18,640 nt of DNA from assembly GCA_003695205.1 (NCBI GenBank), contig RFIO01000336.1, positions 1 to 18,640 on the forward strand, given 5' to 3'. This document shows positions 8,409 through 17,197 of this stretch, one piece after another; the first letter of the stretch is position 1; the number at the start of each line of letters is the position of its first letter. This stretch comes from Deltaproteobacteria bacterium (GTDB taxonomy: Bacteria; Desulfobacterota; Desulfuromonadia; Desulfuromonadales; Geothermobacteraceae). The position numbers and the translations under genes are program-made. The notes beneath the pieces were generated by a model. That model did not search any database and had not been told where the DNA came from. It saw nothing but the letters and a program-made list of their open reading frames with translations.

Positions 8409-9404
8409 ATGAAGATTGCCGTTCTCGGAGGCGGCAGCTGGGGTACGACCCTGGCCAATCTGCTGGCCCGGTCAGGTCACGAGGTGACCCTCTGGGTCTA
8501 CGAAGCCGACCTGGTGGCGCGCCTGAAACAGACGCGCATCAACGACCTCTACCTGCCGGAGGTGACCCTCGATCCGGCGCTGAGCTATACCAATGACATA
8601 GCGGAAGCCGTGAGCGATTGCGGCCTGCTGCTGCTGGTTCCGCCCAGCCAGGTGCTGCGCCATGTCTTCGCGGCAGCCTGCGACCATCTGCCGGCGGACG
8701 CCCTGGTGGTATCGGCCTCCAAGGGGGTCGAAAATGACAGCCTGCTGCTGATGTCCGAGGTCATCGAGCAGGTCGGCCCGGAGGGCATTCTGGCGCGCAG
8801 CGCATTTCTCTCCGGCCCCAGCTTTGCCCGCGAGGTGGCCAACGACATGCCGACGGCGGTGGCGGTCGCGGCGCTCGATCCGGCGGTGGGCGAGAAGGTC
8901 CAGCAGGTTTTCAGCACCGACTGTTTCCGGGTCTACACCAACAGCGACGTGGTCGGAGTCGAACTCGGCGGCGCGCTCAAGAATGTCATCGCCCTGGCGG
9001 CCGGGGTCTCAGATGGCCTGGGTTTCGGCTACAACACCCGTGCCGCCCTGATTACCCGCGGGCTGGCGGAGATAACGCGGCTGGCCGTGGCCAAGGGAGG
9101 CAGACAGGAGACCCTGGCGGGATTGGCCGGCATGGGTGATCTGGTGCTGACCTGCACGGGCGATCTGTCACGCAACCGCAGTGTCGGCGTCGAACTGGGA
9201 CGCGGCCGTTCACTGCAGGAGATTCTCGATGGTATGAACATGGTGGCCGAGGGGGTGAAAACCTGCCTGTCGGCATGGCAGCTGGCCGAAAAGCTGGCTG
9301 TAGAAGCGCCGATCATCGAGCAGATGTACCGGATTCTGTACTGTGACAAGCCGGCTCGGGAAGCGGTCATAGACCTGATGACCCGTGACCTGAAGGCCGA
9401 ATAG
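8409..9404 (+). CDS. gpsA: NAD(P)-dependent glycerol-3-phosphate dehydrogenase
   Basis: GpsA reduces dihydroxyacetone phosphate to sn-glycerol 3-phosphate, the backbone of phospholipids, in the cytosol. The N-terminal Rossmann motif is VLGGGSWGTTLANLLA at residues 4-19. SASKGVE follows in the middle, and the catalytic lysine is Lys191 in GGALKNVIALAAG. The substrate-binding stretch GDLSRNRSVG is present. Length is 331 aa, normal for the family. ATG 8409 is preceded by AGGAGG at 8395-8400. An ATG at 8402 starts another frame and is not used. The cyclophilin gene follows after 11 bases, so the two are probably transcribed together. Confidence 0.98.
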   Translation: MKIAVLGGGSWGTTLANLLARSGHEVTLWVYEADLVARLKQTRINDLYLPEVTLDPALSYTNDIAEAVSDCGLLLLVPPSQVLRHVFAAACDHLPADALVVSASKGVENDSLLLMSEVIEQVGPEGILARSAFLSGPSFAREVANDMPTAVAVAALDPAVGEKVQQVFSTDCFRVYTNSDVVGVELGGALKNVIALAAGVSDGLGFGYNTRAALITRGLAEITRLAVAKGGRQETLAGLAGMGDLVLTCTGDLSRNRSVGVELGRGRSLQEILDGMNMVAEGVKTCLSAWQLAEKLAVEAPIIEQMYRILYCDKPAREAVIDLMTRDLKAE

Positions 9405-9415
9405 GGAGGCTGAAG

Positions 9416-9973
9416 ATGTTTCGCTGGCTGCCTGTTTTGCTGCTGCTGTTGCTGGCCACGCCGGCCTGGGCCGGAACCCGGGTTCTGATGCAGACCAGTC
9501 TCGGCGATATAACCCTTGAACTGGCCGATGAAAAGGCCCCGGAGACGGTGCGCAACTTTCTGGCCTACGTCGATTCCGGCTTCTATGACAATACTGTGTT
9601 TCACCGGGTGATCGACGGCTTCATGATCCAGGGGGGCGGTTTCGATACCGCCCTGCAGCGCAAGCCGACCCGGGGGCCGATTCGCAACGAGGCCGGCAAC
9701 GGCCTGAGCAACCGGCGCGGCACCATTGCCATGGCCCGCACCAGTGTCATCGATTCGGCCACCAGCCAGTTTTTCATCAACCTGGTCGACAATCGGCGTC
9801 TCGACCACCGAGGCACCAGCCCGAGCCGTTACGGCTATGCCGTCTTCGGCCGGGTGGTCGCCGGCATGGATGTGGTCGACCGCATAGGCAAGGTGCGCAC
9901 GGTGCGCAAAAACGGACTTTTTCAGAACCTGCCCGATCCGGCCGTGGTCATTCTGAAGGTGCGCCGCCTCTAG
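9416..9973 (+). CDS. Secreted cyclophilin-type peptidyl-prolyl cis-trans isomerase
   Basis: The protein catalyses cis-trans isomerisation of prolyl bonds and should act in the periplasm as a folding helper. Residues 1-19 form a signal peptide (basic start, a run of leucines, TPAWA before the predicted cleavage at Gly20). The cyclophilin core follows: a FHRVIDGFMIQGG motif with the catalytic Arg and substrate-pocket Phe/Gln, TSQFFIN, and YAVFGRVVAGMDVVD. Length (185 aa) fits a single-domain PpiA-like enzyme. GGGAGG at 9404-9409, immediately downstream of the gpsA stop, supports ATG 9416. I call it PpiA-like rather than assign ppiA, since several paralogues are usual in such genomes. Confidence 0.93.
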   Translation: MFRWLPVLLLLLLATPAWAGTRVLMQTSLGDITLELADEKAPETVRNFLAYVDSGFYDNTVFHRVIDGFMIQGGGFDTALQRKPTRGPIRNEAGNGLSNRRGTIAMARTSVIDSATSQFFINLVDNRRLDHRGTSPSRYGYAVFGRVVAGMDVVDRIGKVRTVRKNGLFQNLPDPAVVILKVRRL

Positions 9974-9980
9974 GTTGCCC

Positions 9981-10706
9981 ATGCCGGCCATCCGGGTCAT
10001 GACATATCAGGCCAACGGCTGCCGGGGCCGCGACGGGCGCGTCGATGTCGACCGCGTTCTCGACGTTATCCGCGAGGGCGCTCCCGACCTGGTAGCCCTG
10101 CAGCGCTTCGAACCGGGCTGGGGAGAGACCCTCGACACTCTGGGAGAGCGCCTTGGCCTGTCATGGTCCGGCGGGGAGCGGGGAACGGTGCTGCTCTCAT
10201 GCTATCCCCTGTCGAACCTGCGTCATCACGATCTCGGTGGCGGGGCGGACTGCCTGCGCGCCGATGTTGACATCCTCGGCAAGCGCCTGCACCTGTTCAA
10301 TGTCTGTCTCGGTGCCCACCCGCGCCTGCGCCAGCAGCAGATCGTGCGTCTGCTGGGTGACGAACTGCTGGGGCACCCCGACCTTGTCTGTCCGACCATT
10401 GTCCTGGGCGATTTTGCCGACTGCGGCTGGGGCATCGGCAATATCAATCTCGCCCTGACCCTGCGCCGGGCCCGCAGACCCCTGTGGTGCGGTACCTACC
10501 CGTCTTTCCTGCCTCTGCTCGGGCGCGACCGGGTCTACCTGCGCGGGGACATACGCGTTCTGGAATCGTCCATCTTGCGCTGGGGACCGGCCCGCCACGC
10601 CTCCAGCCACCTGCCCCTGATCCTGACCCTTCAGGTGCGCGATCCGCGCGAGTATCTGCGCACCCCTGCACTGGGCCGCAACCGCATGGAGACAGCCCCT
10701 GGCTGA
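9981..10706 (+). CDS. Endonuclease/exonuclease/phosphatase (EEP) fold protein with degenerate active site
   Basis: The N-terminus (VMTYQANGCRGRDGRVD, then APDLVALQ) follows the EEP/DNase I-like superfamily pattern, and later landmarks (LFNVCLG, VLGDFAD, GRDRVYL, SSHLPLIL) fall in the expected order. Most catalytic positions are altered: Asn of TYN is Gln10, Glu of LQE is Arg42, His of NTHL is Cys109, Asn of GDFN is Ala146, and Asp of SDH is Ser209. Asp144, Asp183 and His210 remain. EEP proteins normally hydrolyse phosphodiesters or phosphomonoesters with a metal, so this looks like a non-catalytic or repurposed member. I chose ATG 9981 over an in-frame TTG at 9975; neither has a clear ribosome site. 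It lies seven bases after the cyclophilin gene and is probably in its transcript. The 241-aa frame is intact with ordinary codon use, so it is not a decayed pseudogene. Confidence 0.8.
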   Translation: MPAIRVMTYQANGCRGRDGRVDVDRVLDVIREGAPDLVALQRFEPGWGETLDTLGERLGLSWSGGERGTVLLSCYPLSNLRHHDLGGGADCLRADVDILGKRLHLFNVCLGAHPRLRQQQIVRLLGDELLGHPDLVCPTIVLGDFADCGWGIGNINLALTLRRARRPLWCGTYPSFLPLLGRDRVYLRGDIRVLESSILRWGPARHASSHLPLILTLQVRDPREYLRTPALGRNRMETAPG

Positions 10707-10709
10707 GGT

Positions 10710-10723
10710 CCTCCGGGGGGAGG
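10710..10723 (+). other. Small GC hairpin between the EEP gene and nth
   Basis: CCTCC-GGGG-GGAGG can fold into a five-pair stem just after the EEP stop codon. No T-run follows, so it is not a convincing terminator. Confidence 0.3.
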
Positions 10724-10774
10724 TGCGCCGGCCACGGACGACTATCATGAGAGCTGTGCACAAAGCTGTGAATT

Positions 10775-11446
10775 ATGTTGATAAATGGTGAAGACAGGCG
10801 CCGGGTAAACCCGGCGCAGAAGGCCGTTGATCTGCTCGACCGGCTTGAACAGCTCTATCCCGATGCCCACTGCGCCCTGGTGCATCGCGATGCCTGGCAA
10901 CTGCTGGTGGCGACCGTCCTTTCGGCCCAGTGTACCGATGCCCGGGTCAACATGGTGACCCCCGCCCTGTTCGCGCGTTTTCCCGATCCAAAGGCCCTGG
11001 CCGGGGCTGAGCTGGCCGAGGTCGAGGATATGATCCGTTCAACCGGCTTTTTCCGCAACAAGGCGAAAAACCTTGTCGCCTGTGCCCGCACCATTGTCGA
11101 GGAGCACGCTGGCGAGGTACCGAAACGTCTGGAGCAGCTGGTGGCGCTGCCCGGTGTCGGGCGCAAGACGGCCAACGTCGTGCTCGGCAACGCCTGGGGT
11201 GTGCCGGGCATGGTGGTCGACACCCATGTCAAGCGCCTTTCCTTTCGCTTCGGTTGGACGAAGGCGACCGACCCCGATAGAATTGAACGCGACCTGTGCC
11301 GGCTGCTGCCGTCAGAGCGCTGGGTTCAGGCGGGGCATACCCTGATCGCCCACGGCCGGGCCCTGTGCCGGGCACCGGTGCCGCTCTGCAGCCAATGCCC
11401 GCTGACGGACATCTGTCCCCGGCGGGGGGTGAAGAAGAGCCGCTGA
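10775..11446 (+). CDS. nth: Endonuclease III (DNA glycosylase/AP lyase)
   Basis: Nth removes oxidised pyrimidines and nicks the abasic site in base-excision repair. The helix-hairpin-helix motif LPGVGRKTANVV contains catalytic Lys131, and VDTHVKRL contains catalytic Asp149; these equal E. coli Lys120 and Asp138 with an 11-residue N-terminal extension. The C-terminal iron-sulfur loop C-X6-C-X2-C-X5-C is complete (CRAPVPLCSQCPLTDIC). Length is 223 aa. ATG 10775 is the only good in-frame start, but no Shine-Dalgarno is visible. A 14-codon reading frame at 10747-10791 overlaps the start. Its neighbours give no functional clue. Confidence 0.97.
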   Translation: MLINGEDRRRVNPAQKAVDLLDRLEQLYPDAHCALVHRDAWQLLVATVLSAQCTDARVNMVTPALFARFPDPKALAGAELAEVEDMIRSTGFFRNKAKNLVACARTIVEEHAGEVPKRLEQLVALPGVGRKTANVVLGNAWGVPGMVVDTHVKRLSFRFGWTKATDPDRIERDLCRLLPSERWVQAGHTLIAHGRALCRAPVPLCSQCPLTDICPRRGVKKSR

Positions 11447-11460
11447 CCTTGCTCCGGGGG

Positions 11461-12390
11461 ATGAACATGCGTTGCCGCTGGTTGCTGTTGCTGATTCTGC
11501 TGTTTGGGCTGACTTCGTGTGACCGCCAGCAGGCCACCCGGATTGGTGGCGGGCCGCAAGGTGGGACCTTCCAGGGATACGCCGAAGCCCTGACCAGGGT
11601 TTTTACCGCGGTGGAACCCGGCAGGGCCTGGAAAGTCCTCGCCTCAGGAGGCTCTGTCTCCAACCTGGAAAAACTCTCGGCCGGCCGGGTTGACCTGGCG
11701 CTGGTCTATGCCGGTGACGCCTGGCTGCAGACCGGGCGAGGAAAAGGGCAGGTACCAGTTCGGGCCCTGACACGCCTGTACGGAGCTCCTGCCCACCTGG
11801 TGGTGGCAGCAACCAGCCCCTACGCCAGCGTGGTGGACCTGACCGGTGCCCGTATCGCCATCGGCAACCCGGGGTCGGGAACCGCGGCGGCGGCCAGGCG
11901 TTATTTCGCCTCCATCCGCCTCTGGCAGAAGATCGTGCCGGTCCACATCGGGTTTCGTCACGCCCTGGACGAACTGGAGCGAGGGGCCGTCGATGCGGTC
12001 TGGATGGTGGTCGGTTCCCCGAATCCGACCCTGGTGGCCGAGACCGAGACCATGGGGCTGCGCTTTATCGACCTGATAAGCGAAGCGCGGCAGAGCGAAT
12101 TCTTCCGGCGATTCCCCTTCTATGTCCCAAGGACTCTGCCGCCCGGCACCTACCCGGGACAGCAAAGGCCGATCCGCACCTTCGAGGATTCTGCCCTGCT
12201 TCTGGGCCGGGCCGACCTGCCCGAGCGGCGCGTCCGGCGTCTGCTCGACTATCTCTTTTCCAGCGAGGGGCATGCCCGCCTTGTAAGGCTGCATCCTGTC
12301 GGTCGGGAACTGACCCGGGAACGGGGCCTTGAAGGGGTGTCCATCCCCCTGCATCCGGGTGCCGAGCTCTTCTGGCGCGGTGAAAACTAG
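11461..12390 (+). CDS. TAXI-family TRAP-type solute-binding lipoprotein (orphan)
   Basis: Residues 1-20 form a lipoprotein signal: MNMRCRW, a hydrophobic leucine-rich core, and the lipobox LTSC with Cys20 as the lipidated residue. Asp at position +2 (CDRQQ) would, by the E. coli Lol rule, keep it in the inner membrane. The mature part begins RIGGGPQGGTFQGYAEAL and contains VDLALVYAGDAWL, DLTGARIAIGNPGSGTAAAARR and VDAVWMVVGSPNP, the pattern of TAXI (TRAP-associated extracytoplasmic immunogenic) proteins that bind small, often carboxylate, ligands. Length is 309 aa. No TRAP permease gene is in the window. The reading frame is open further upstream into nth, but only ATG 11461 (or 11467) gives the signal peptide. 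The nth stop is 14 bases before it. Confidence 0.85.
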   Translation: MNMRCRWLLLLILLFGLTSCDRQQATRIGGGPQGGTFQGYAEALTRVFTAVEPGRAWKVLASGGSVSNLEKLSAGRVDLALVYAGDAWLQTGRGKGQVPVRALTRLYGAPAHLVVAATSPYASVVDLTGARIAIGNPGSGTAAAARRYFASIRLWQKIVPVHIGFRHALDELERGAVDAVWMVVGSPNPTLVAETETMGLRFIDLISEARQSEFFRRFPFYVPRTLPPGTYPGQQRPIRTFEDSALLLGRADLPERRVRRLLDYLFSSEGHARLVRLHPVGRELTRERGLEGVSIPLHPGAELFWRGEN

Positions 12391-12417
12391 ACTGGTTCGG
12401 CAAGGCCGGTCAGCAGC

Positions 12418-14826
12418 TCAGTTGCCCTCGAGATCGAGGCGGAAAAAGTCGCGCGCACGCGGACGGGACTCGTCCATGGCATAGCGGGTCGGCGCGGTGC
12501 CGGGGGCAAAGGCTTCAATCACAGCCCCCGGGGTATCCTCGGGCACCAGCAGACCGGTTCTGGGATCGATGGGACGGAACTGGATGGTATCGGGCACCTG
12601 GAAGGATTTGACCGGTGTGCCGCGCAACGCCTGGTACATGAAGCTGACCCAGGCCGGGGCCGCGGCTCTTGAACCGGTTTCGTTCTTGCCCAGGGTTTTC
12701 TCCTGGTCGAAGCCGGTCCAGGTGACTGCCACCAGGTCCGGGGTGAAGCCGACGAACCAGGCATCCTTCAGGTCGTTGGTGGTGCCGGTTTTGCCCGCCA
12801 CCGGCCGGCCGAGAGCCCTGGCGCGCCAGCCGGTACCGTGCTGAACCACGCTCTCCATCAGGTTGGTGACCAGGTAGGCGGTTTCCGGCGAAATAACCCG
12901 CTCGCGCTTCTGCTGCAGCAGGCGCTGCCCCTCCCCGGGGCCGTTGGGGAAGTCGGCCGGGTCGGATGAGGCTATGATGTTGCCGTCGCGGTCGAGGATA
13001 CGGTTGATGTAGGTTGGCGAAACCTTGATGCCGCCATTGGCGAAGACGCAGTAGACCTTGGCCAGCTCCAGCGGGGTGACGGCGGTCGAGCCGAGGGCCA
13101 GGGTCAGGTCGCGCTCGATGGGCGATTCAATGCCGAGACGACGGGCGTAGTTGGCGGCGTAGTTGACGCCGATGTCTTCGAGAATCTTGATGGTAATGAT
13201 ATTGCGCGACTTGGCCAGACCTGTGCGCAGCGAGGTCGGGCCATAGAATTTCTTGCCGTAGTTGCGCGGTTTCCACTCCGACTGCCGGCCGTCGTCCCGG
13301 GTCTCCTGATAGATGATTGGCGTGTCGAGAATCATCGTTGCCGGGGTGTAGCCTCGGTCCAGGGCAGCGGCATAGATGAGTGGCTTCATGGCCGACCCCG
13401 GCAGGCGCCGGCTCTGGATGGTGCGATTGAACTGGCTCTGGCCGAAATCGTAACCGCCGACCATGGCGCGAATGCGGCCGCTTTGAGGATCGATGGCCAC
13501 CAGGGCCCCCTGGACTTCGGGGGTCTGCTCCAGGCGCAGCTCGAAACTGCCGTCCGGGCGTACCTTGCCCACCATCACCTCCAGGACCGACCCGACCGGA
13601 ACCGGGGTGGTTTCACCCCAGGCCTCCTCGGGGGTTTTCAGATAGGCCTCCCGGGTCATGAGTCTGCAGGGTTCGGCCCAGGCGGCATCCTTGCGTGCGA
13701 TCAGTCCGCGCCGGTCGCCTATAGCGACGACCCAGGCCTGGTCGTTCCATCCGGTGAGGACCGCCGGTAAAATATCGCCCGGTTTCGGCGGATGTTCGCG
13801 CAAAGATTCAGTCTGTCCGGCCAGGAACTCCTGTTGGTCGGCTTCGGTCAGAATGCGCCGCGGCCCGCGGTAGCCGTGGCGCTTGTCGTAGTCGCGCAGG
13901 TTCTTTTGCACGGCGAGATGGGCGGCGTGCTGCATCCGGAGATTCAGCGAGGTCTCGACCGTCAGGCCCTGGGTGTAGACAACGTCCTTGCCGTAGGTGG
14001 CGATCAGGTCGCGGCGCACCTGCTCGGTGAAGTAGGCCGCTTCCGGCAGGGTCTGGCGTGAGCGGGCGAGAATGACAAGTTCCTCGGCCCTGGCTTTTTC
14101 AGCCTCCTCCTCGGTGATGAAGCCGTTCTCCACCATGCGCCGCAGCACGTAGCGCTGGCGGTCGCGCGCCCGGTCGAAATGCCGATAGGGTGAATAGCGG
14201 CTCGGCGCCTGCGGCAGGCCGGCGAGCAGGGCGCATTCGGCCAGGGTCAAGTCTTCAACATTCTTGTCGAAGTAGTTCTCGGCGGCAGCCTGGACACCGT
14301 GGGCCCCGTGGCCGAGGTAGATCTGGTTCAGGTAGATGGAGAGAATCTCCTTCTTGGAGAGTTTCTGCTCCATGCGCCAGGCGAGGATCGCCTCCTTGAA
14401 TTTGCGGGAGAATTTCTTTTCGGGGGTCAGCAGCAGGCTCTTGGCGACCTGCTGGGTTATGGTGCTGCCCCCCTGGACGATGCCGCCGGCCTGGATGTTC
14501 TTGATGGCGGCGCGCAGAATCGAAGCCAGGTCGATGCCGCGATGCTGGAAGAACTTGGCATCTTCGGCGGCGACGAAGGCGTTGATCAGGTTTTCCGGCA
14601 TGCGCTCGACCGGAACCACCACGCGCCTTTCCTTGAACAGTTCCGCAAGGACGCTGCCGTCATCGGCGAGGATGCGGGTGATGACCGGTGGGCGGTAGTC
14701 GGCAAGAGTATCGACCTTGGGCAGGGAGCTGGAGACCACCAGGTAGGCGATCACCAGTCCGATACTGGCGAGCAGCAGGCCGCTGAGGCAAATCAGACCG
14801 ATGGCGGTGACAATACGACGCAGCAT
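12418..14826 (-). CDS. mrcA: Penicillin-binding protein 1A (bifunctional transglycosylase/transpeptidase)
   Basis: This class A PBP polymerises lipid II and cross-links peptidoglycan in the periplasm. A single N-terminal membrane anchor (about residues 5-31) is followed by the GT51 glycosyltransferase: AAEDAKFFQHRGID with the catalytic Glu88, GGSTITQQVAKSLLL, and the KKEILSIYLNQIYLG stretch. An OB-like insert precedes the transpeptidase, which has SAMK with nucleophile Ser478, SRN at 540-542, and KTGTT at Lys679. At 802 aa it matches PBP1A. It is the only gene on the minus strand here, convergent with the TAXI gene (27-base gap) and divergent from pyk. ATG at 14826 has a weak ribosome site but gives the correct anchor. 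Confidence 0.96.
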   Translation of the reverse strand: MLRRIVTAIGLICLSGLLLASIGLVIAYLVVSSSLPKVDTLADYRPPVITRILADDGSVLAELFKERRVVVPVERMPENLINAFVAAEDAKFFQHRGIDLASILRAAIKNIQAGGIVQGGSTITQQVAKSLLLTPEKKFSRKFKEAILAWRMEQKLSKKEILSIYLNQIYLGHGAHGVQAAAENYFDKNVEDLTLAECALLAGLPQAPSRYSPYRHFDRARDRQRYVLRRMVENGFITEEEAEKARAEELVILARSRQTLPEAAYFTEQVRRDLIATYGKDVVYTQGLTVETSLNLRMQHAAHLAVQKNLRDYDKRHGYRGPRRILTEADQQEFLAGQTESLREHPPKPGDILPAVLTGWNDQAWVVAIGDRRGLIARKDAAWAEPCRLMTREAYLKTPEEAWGETTPVPVGSVLEVMVGKVRPDGSFELRLEQTPEVQGALVAIDPQSGRIRAMVGGYDFGQSQFNRTIQSRRLPGSAMKPLIYAAALDRGYTPATMILDTPIIYQETRDDGRQSEWKPRNYGKKFYGPTSLRTGLAKSRNIITIKILEDIGVNYAANYARRLGIESPIERDLTLALGSTAVTPLELAKVYCVFANGGIKVSPTYINRILDRDGNIIASSDPADFPNGPGEGQRLLQQKRERVISPETAYLVTNLMESVVQHGTGWRARALGRPVAGKTGTTNDLKDAWFVGFTPDLVAVTWTGFDQEKTLGKNETGSRAAAPAWVSFMYQALRGTPVKSFQVPDTIQFRPIDPRTGLLVPEDTPGAVIEAFAPGTAPTRYAMDESRPRARDFFRLDLEGN

Positions 14827-14868
14827 GAATCCAGACGAGTGGTAGAATTTTTGCCGAAAAACCTGTCA

Positions 14869-14898
14869 CTTATAGCACGCGGCCTCGTCAGGCGGCAA
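14869..14898 (-). promoter_or_regulatory. Predicted sigma-70 promoter for mrcA
   Basis: On the minus strand, TTGCCG (plus 14893-14898) and TATAAG (plus 14869-14874) are separated by 18 bases, with an extended TGC before the -10. The -35 lies in the left arm of the 14892-14916 inverted repeat. The predicted start would be about 35-40 bases before the ATG. Confidence 0.6.
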
Positions 14899-14916
14899 CC
14901 TCTTTGCGGTTGCCGC
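14892..14916. repeat. Perfect 9-bp inverted repeat between mrcA and pyk
   Basis: GCGGCAACC (14892-14900), a seven-base centre TCTTTGC, then GGTTGCCGC (14908-14916). Each arm contains the -35 hexamer TTGCCG of one of two divergent promoters. It could be an operator for a dimeric regulator or a coincidental hairpin. Confidence 0.7.
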
Positions 14917-14937
14917 GACCCGCGACTGTGCTATAGT
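14910..14937 (+). promoter_or_regulatory. Predicted sigma-70 promoter for pyk
   Basis: TTGCCG (14910-14915) and TATAGT (14932-14937) are separated by 16 bases, with an extended TGC immediately before the -10. It lies about 55 bases before the pyk ATG and mirrors the mrcA promoter. Confidence 0.65.
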
Positions 14938-14946
14938 CGGGGTTCG

Positions 14947-14961
14947 CGGACAACCTGTCCG
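14947..14961 (+). other. Short hairpin in the predicted pyk leader
   Basis: CGGACA-ACC-TGTCCG forms a six-pair stem with a three-base loop, just downstream of the predicted transcription start. No T-run follows. Function unknown. Confidence 0.35.
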
Positions 14962-14991
14962 GGTCGACCTTCGCATCATCTGGGCCGAGTC

Positions 14992-16443
<1,452 letters not shown>

Positions 16444-16444
16444 C

Positions 16445-16472
16445 AAGGGGCCGGAGGTGTCCTTTGCCCCTT
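16445..16472 (+). terminator. Imperfect stem-loop after pyk; weak terminator or queC leader structure
   Basis: AAGGGGC (16445-16451) pairs with GCCCCTT (16466-16472), and GGA/TCC inside the 14-base loop can extend the fold. It starts one base after the pyk stop. No T-run follows, so intrinsic termination is doubtful. I do not recognise a preQ1 riboswitch in the 58-base pyk-queC gap. Confidence 0.35.
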
Positions 16473-16501
16473 AGCCCCAAGCCGATGATCAGGATTTACC
16501 G

Positions 16502-17197
16502 ATGAAGAAAAAAGCTGTTGTTCTCTACAGCGGGGGGCTCGATTCGACCACCTGCCTGGCCATTGCCCGCAGCGAGGGATTCGAGCCGTACGCGCTCAGT
16601 TTCCGCTACGGCCAGCGCCACACGGTCGAACTCGACAAGGCAAGCCGCTATGCTCCCCTGGTCGGTGCCGCCGAACATCGCATCGTCGATATCGACCTGC
16701 GTGCCTTCGGGGGCAGCGCCCTGACCGCCGACATCGAGGTCCCCAAGGACCGGCCGATCGATGATGTCATCCCGGTGACCTACGTGCCGGCCCGCAATAC
16801 CATCTTTCTCTCCTTCGCCCTGGCCTGGGCCGAGGTGCTTGGCGCCTTCGATATCTACATCGGTGTCAACGCCCTGGACTATTCCGGCTATCCCGACTGC
16901 CGCCCGGAGTACATAAAGGCCTGGGAGCAGCTGGCCAACCTGGCGACCGCCGCCGCCGTCGAGGGGCAGGGCCGCTACCGGATTCACGCGCCGTTGCTGC
17001 ACCTGAGCAAGGCCGACATCATCCGCCGCGGCCTGGGGCTGGGCGTTGACTACGGCCTGACCCACTCCTGCTACGATCCCGACCCCAGCGGACGGGCCTG
17101 CGGCCGGTGCGACTCCTGCCAGCTGCGCCTGAAGGGGTTCGCCGAAGCCGGTGCCGGCGACCCGGTCGAATATGTTACGGGAGGGAGCGACTCATGA
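16502..17197 (+). CDS. queC: 7-cyano-7-deazaguanine (preQ0) synthase QueC
   Basis: QueC converts 7-carboxy-7-deazaguanine to preQ0 with ammonia and ATP, in the pathway to the tRNA base queuosine. The ATP-pyrophosphatase loop YSGGLDSTTC is at residues 9-18. VPARNTIFLSFALAWAE and the GVNALDYSGYPDCRPEY stretch are typical. The zinc site is HSCYDPDPSGRACGRCDSC (one cysteine plus the CGRCDSC cluster). Length is 231 aa, as expected. The last codons overlap the start of folE2 (ATGA at 17194-17197), so the two are translationally coupled. QueD and QueE are not in this window. Confidence 0.97.
   Translation: MKKKAVVLYSGGLDSTTCLAIARSEGFEPYALSFRYGQRHTVELDKASRYAPLVGAAEHRIVDIDLRAFGGSALTADIEVPKDRPIDDVIPVTYVPARNTIFLSFALAWAEVLGAFDIYIGVNALDYSGYPDCRPEYIKAWEQLANLATAAAVEGQGRYRIHAPLLHLSKADIIRRGLGLGVDYGLTHSCYDPDPSGRACGRCDSCQLRLKGFAEAGAGDPVEYVTGGSDS
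17180..17184 (+). promoter_or_regulatory. Shine-Dalgarno GGAGG for folE2 inside the queC 3' end
   Basis: GGAGG lies nine bases before ATG 17194 and supports that start over the second in-frame ATG at 17200. Confidence 0.6.

Noticed and set aside
11296..11460. A longer N-terminus for the TAXI lipoprotein, starting inside nth
   Set aside because: It would bury the lipoprotein signal peptide; the ATG at 11461 places the hydrophobic core and lipobox correctly.
12391..12417. Bidirectional terminator between the convergent TAXI gene and mrcA
   Set aside because: The 27-base gap has no clean inverted repeat and no T-run on either strand.
14299..14991. A 231-codon upstream extension of the pyk frame
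   Set aside because: It runs antisense through the mrcA 5' end and across both predicted promoters; pyruvate kinases begin close to the TKIVATIGPS motif, which fits ATG 14992.
16444..16501. Possible preQ1 riboswitch upstream of queC
   Set aside because: The gap is only 58 bases. I could find a GC stem but not the C-rich/A-rich pseudoknot pattern of known preQ1 classes; a covariance-model search would be decisive.
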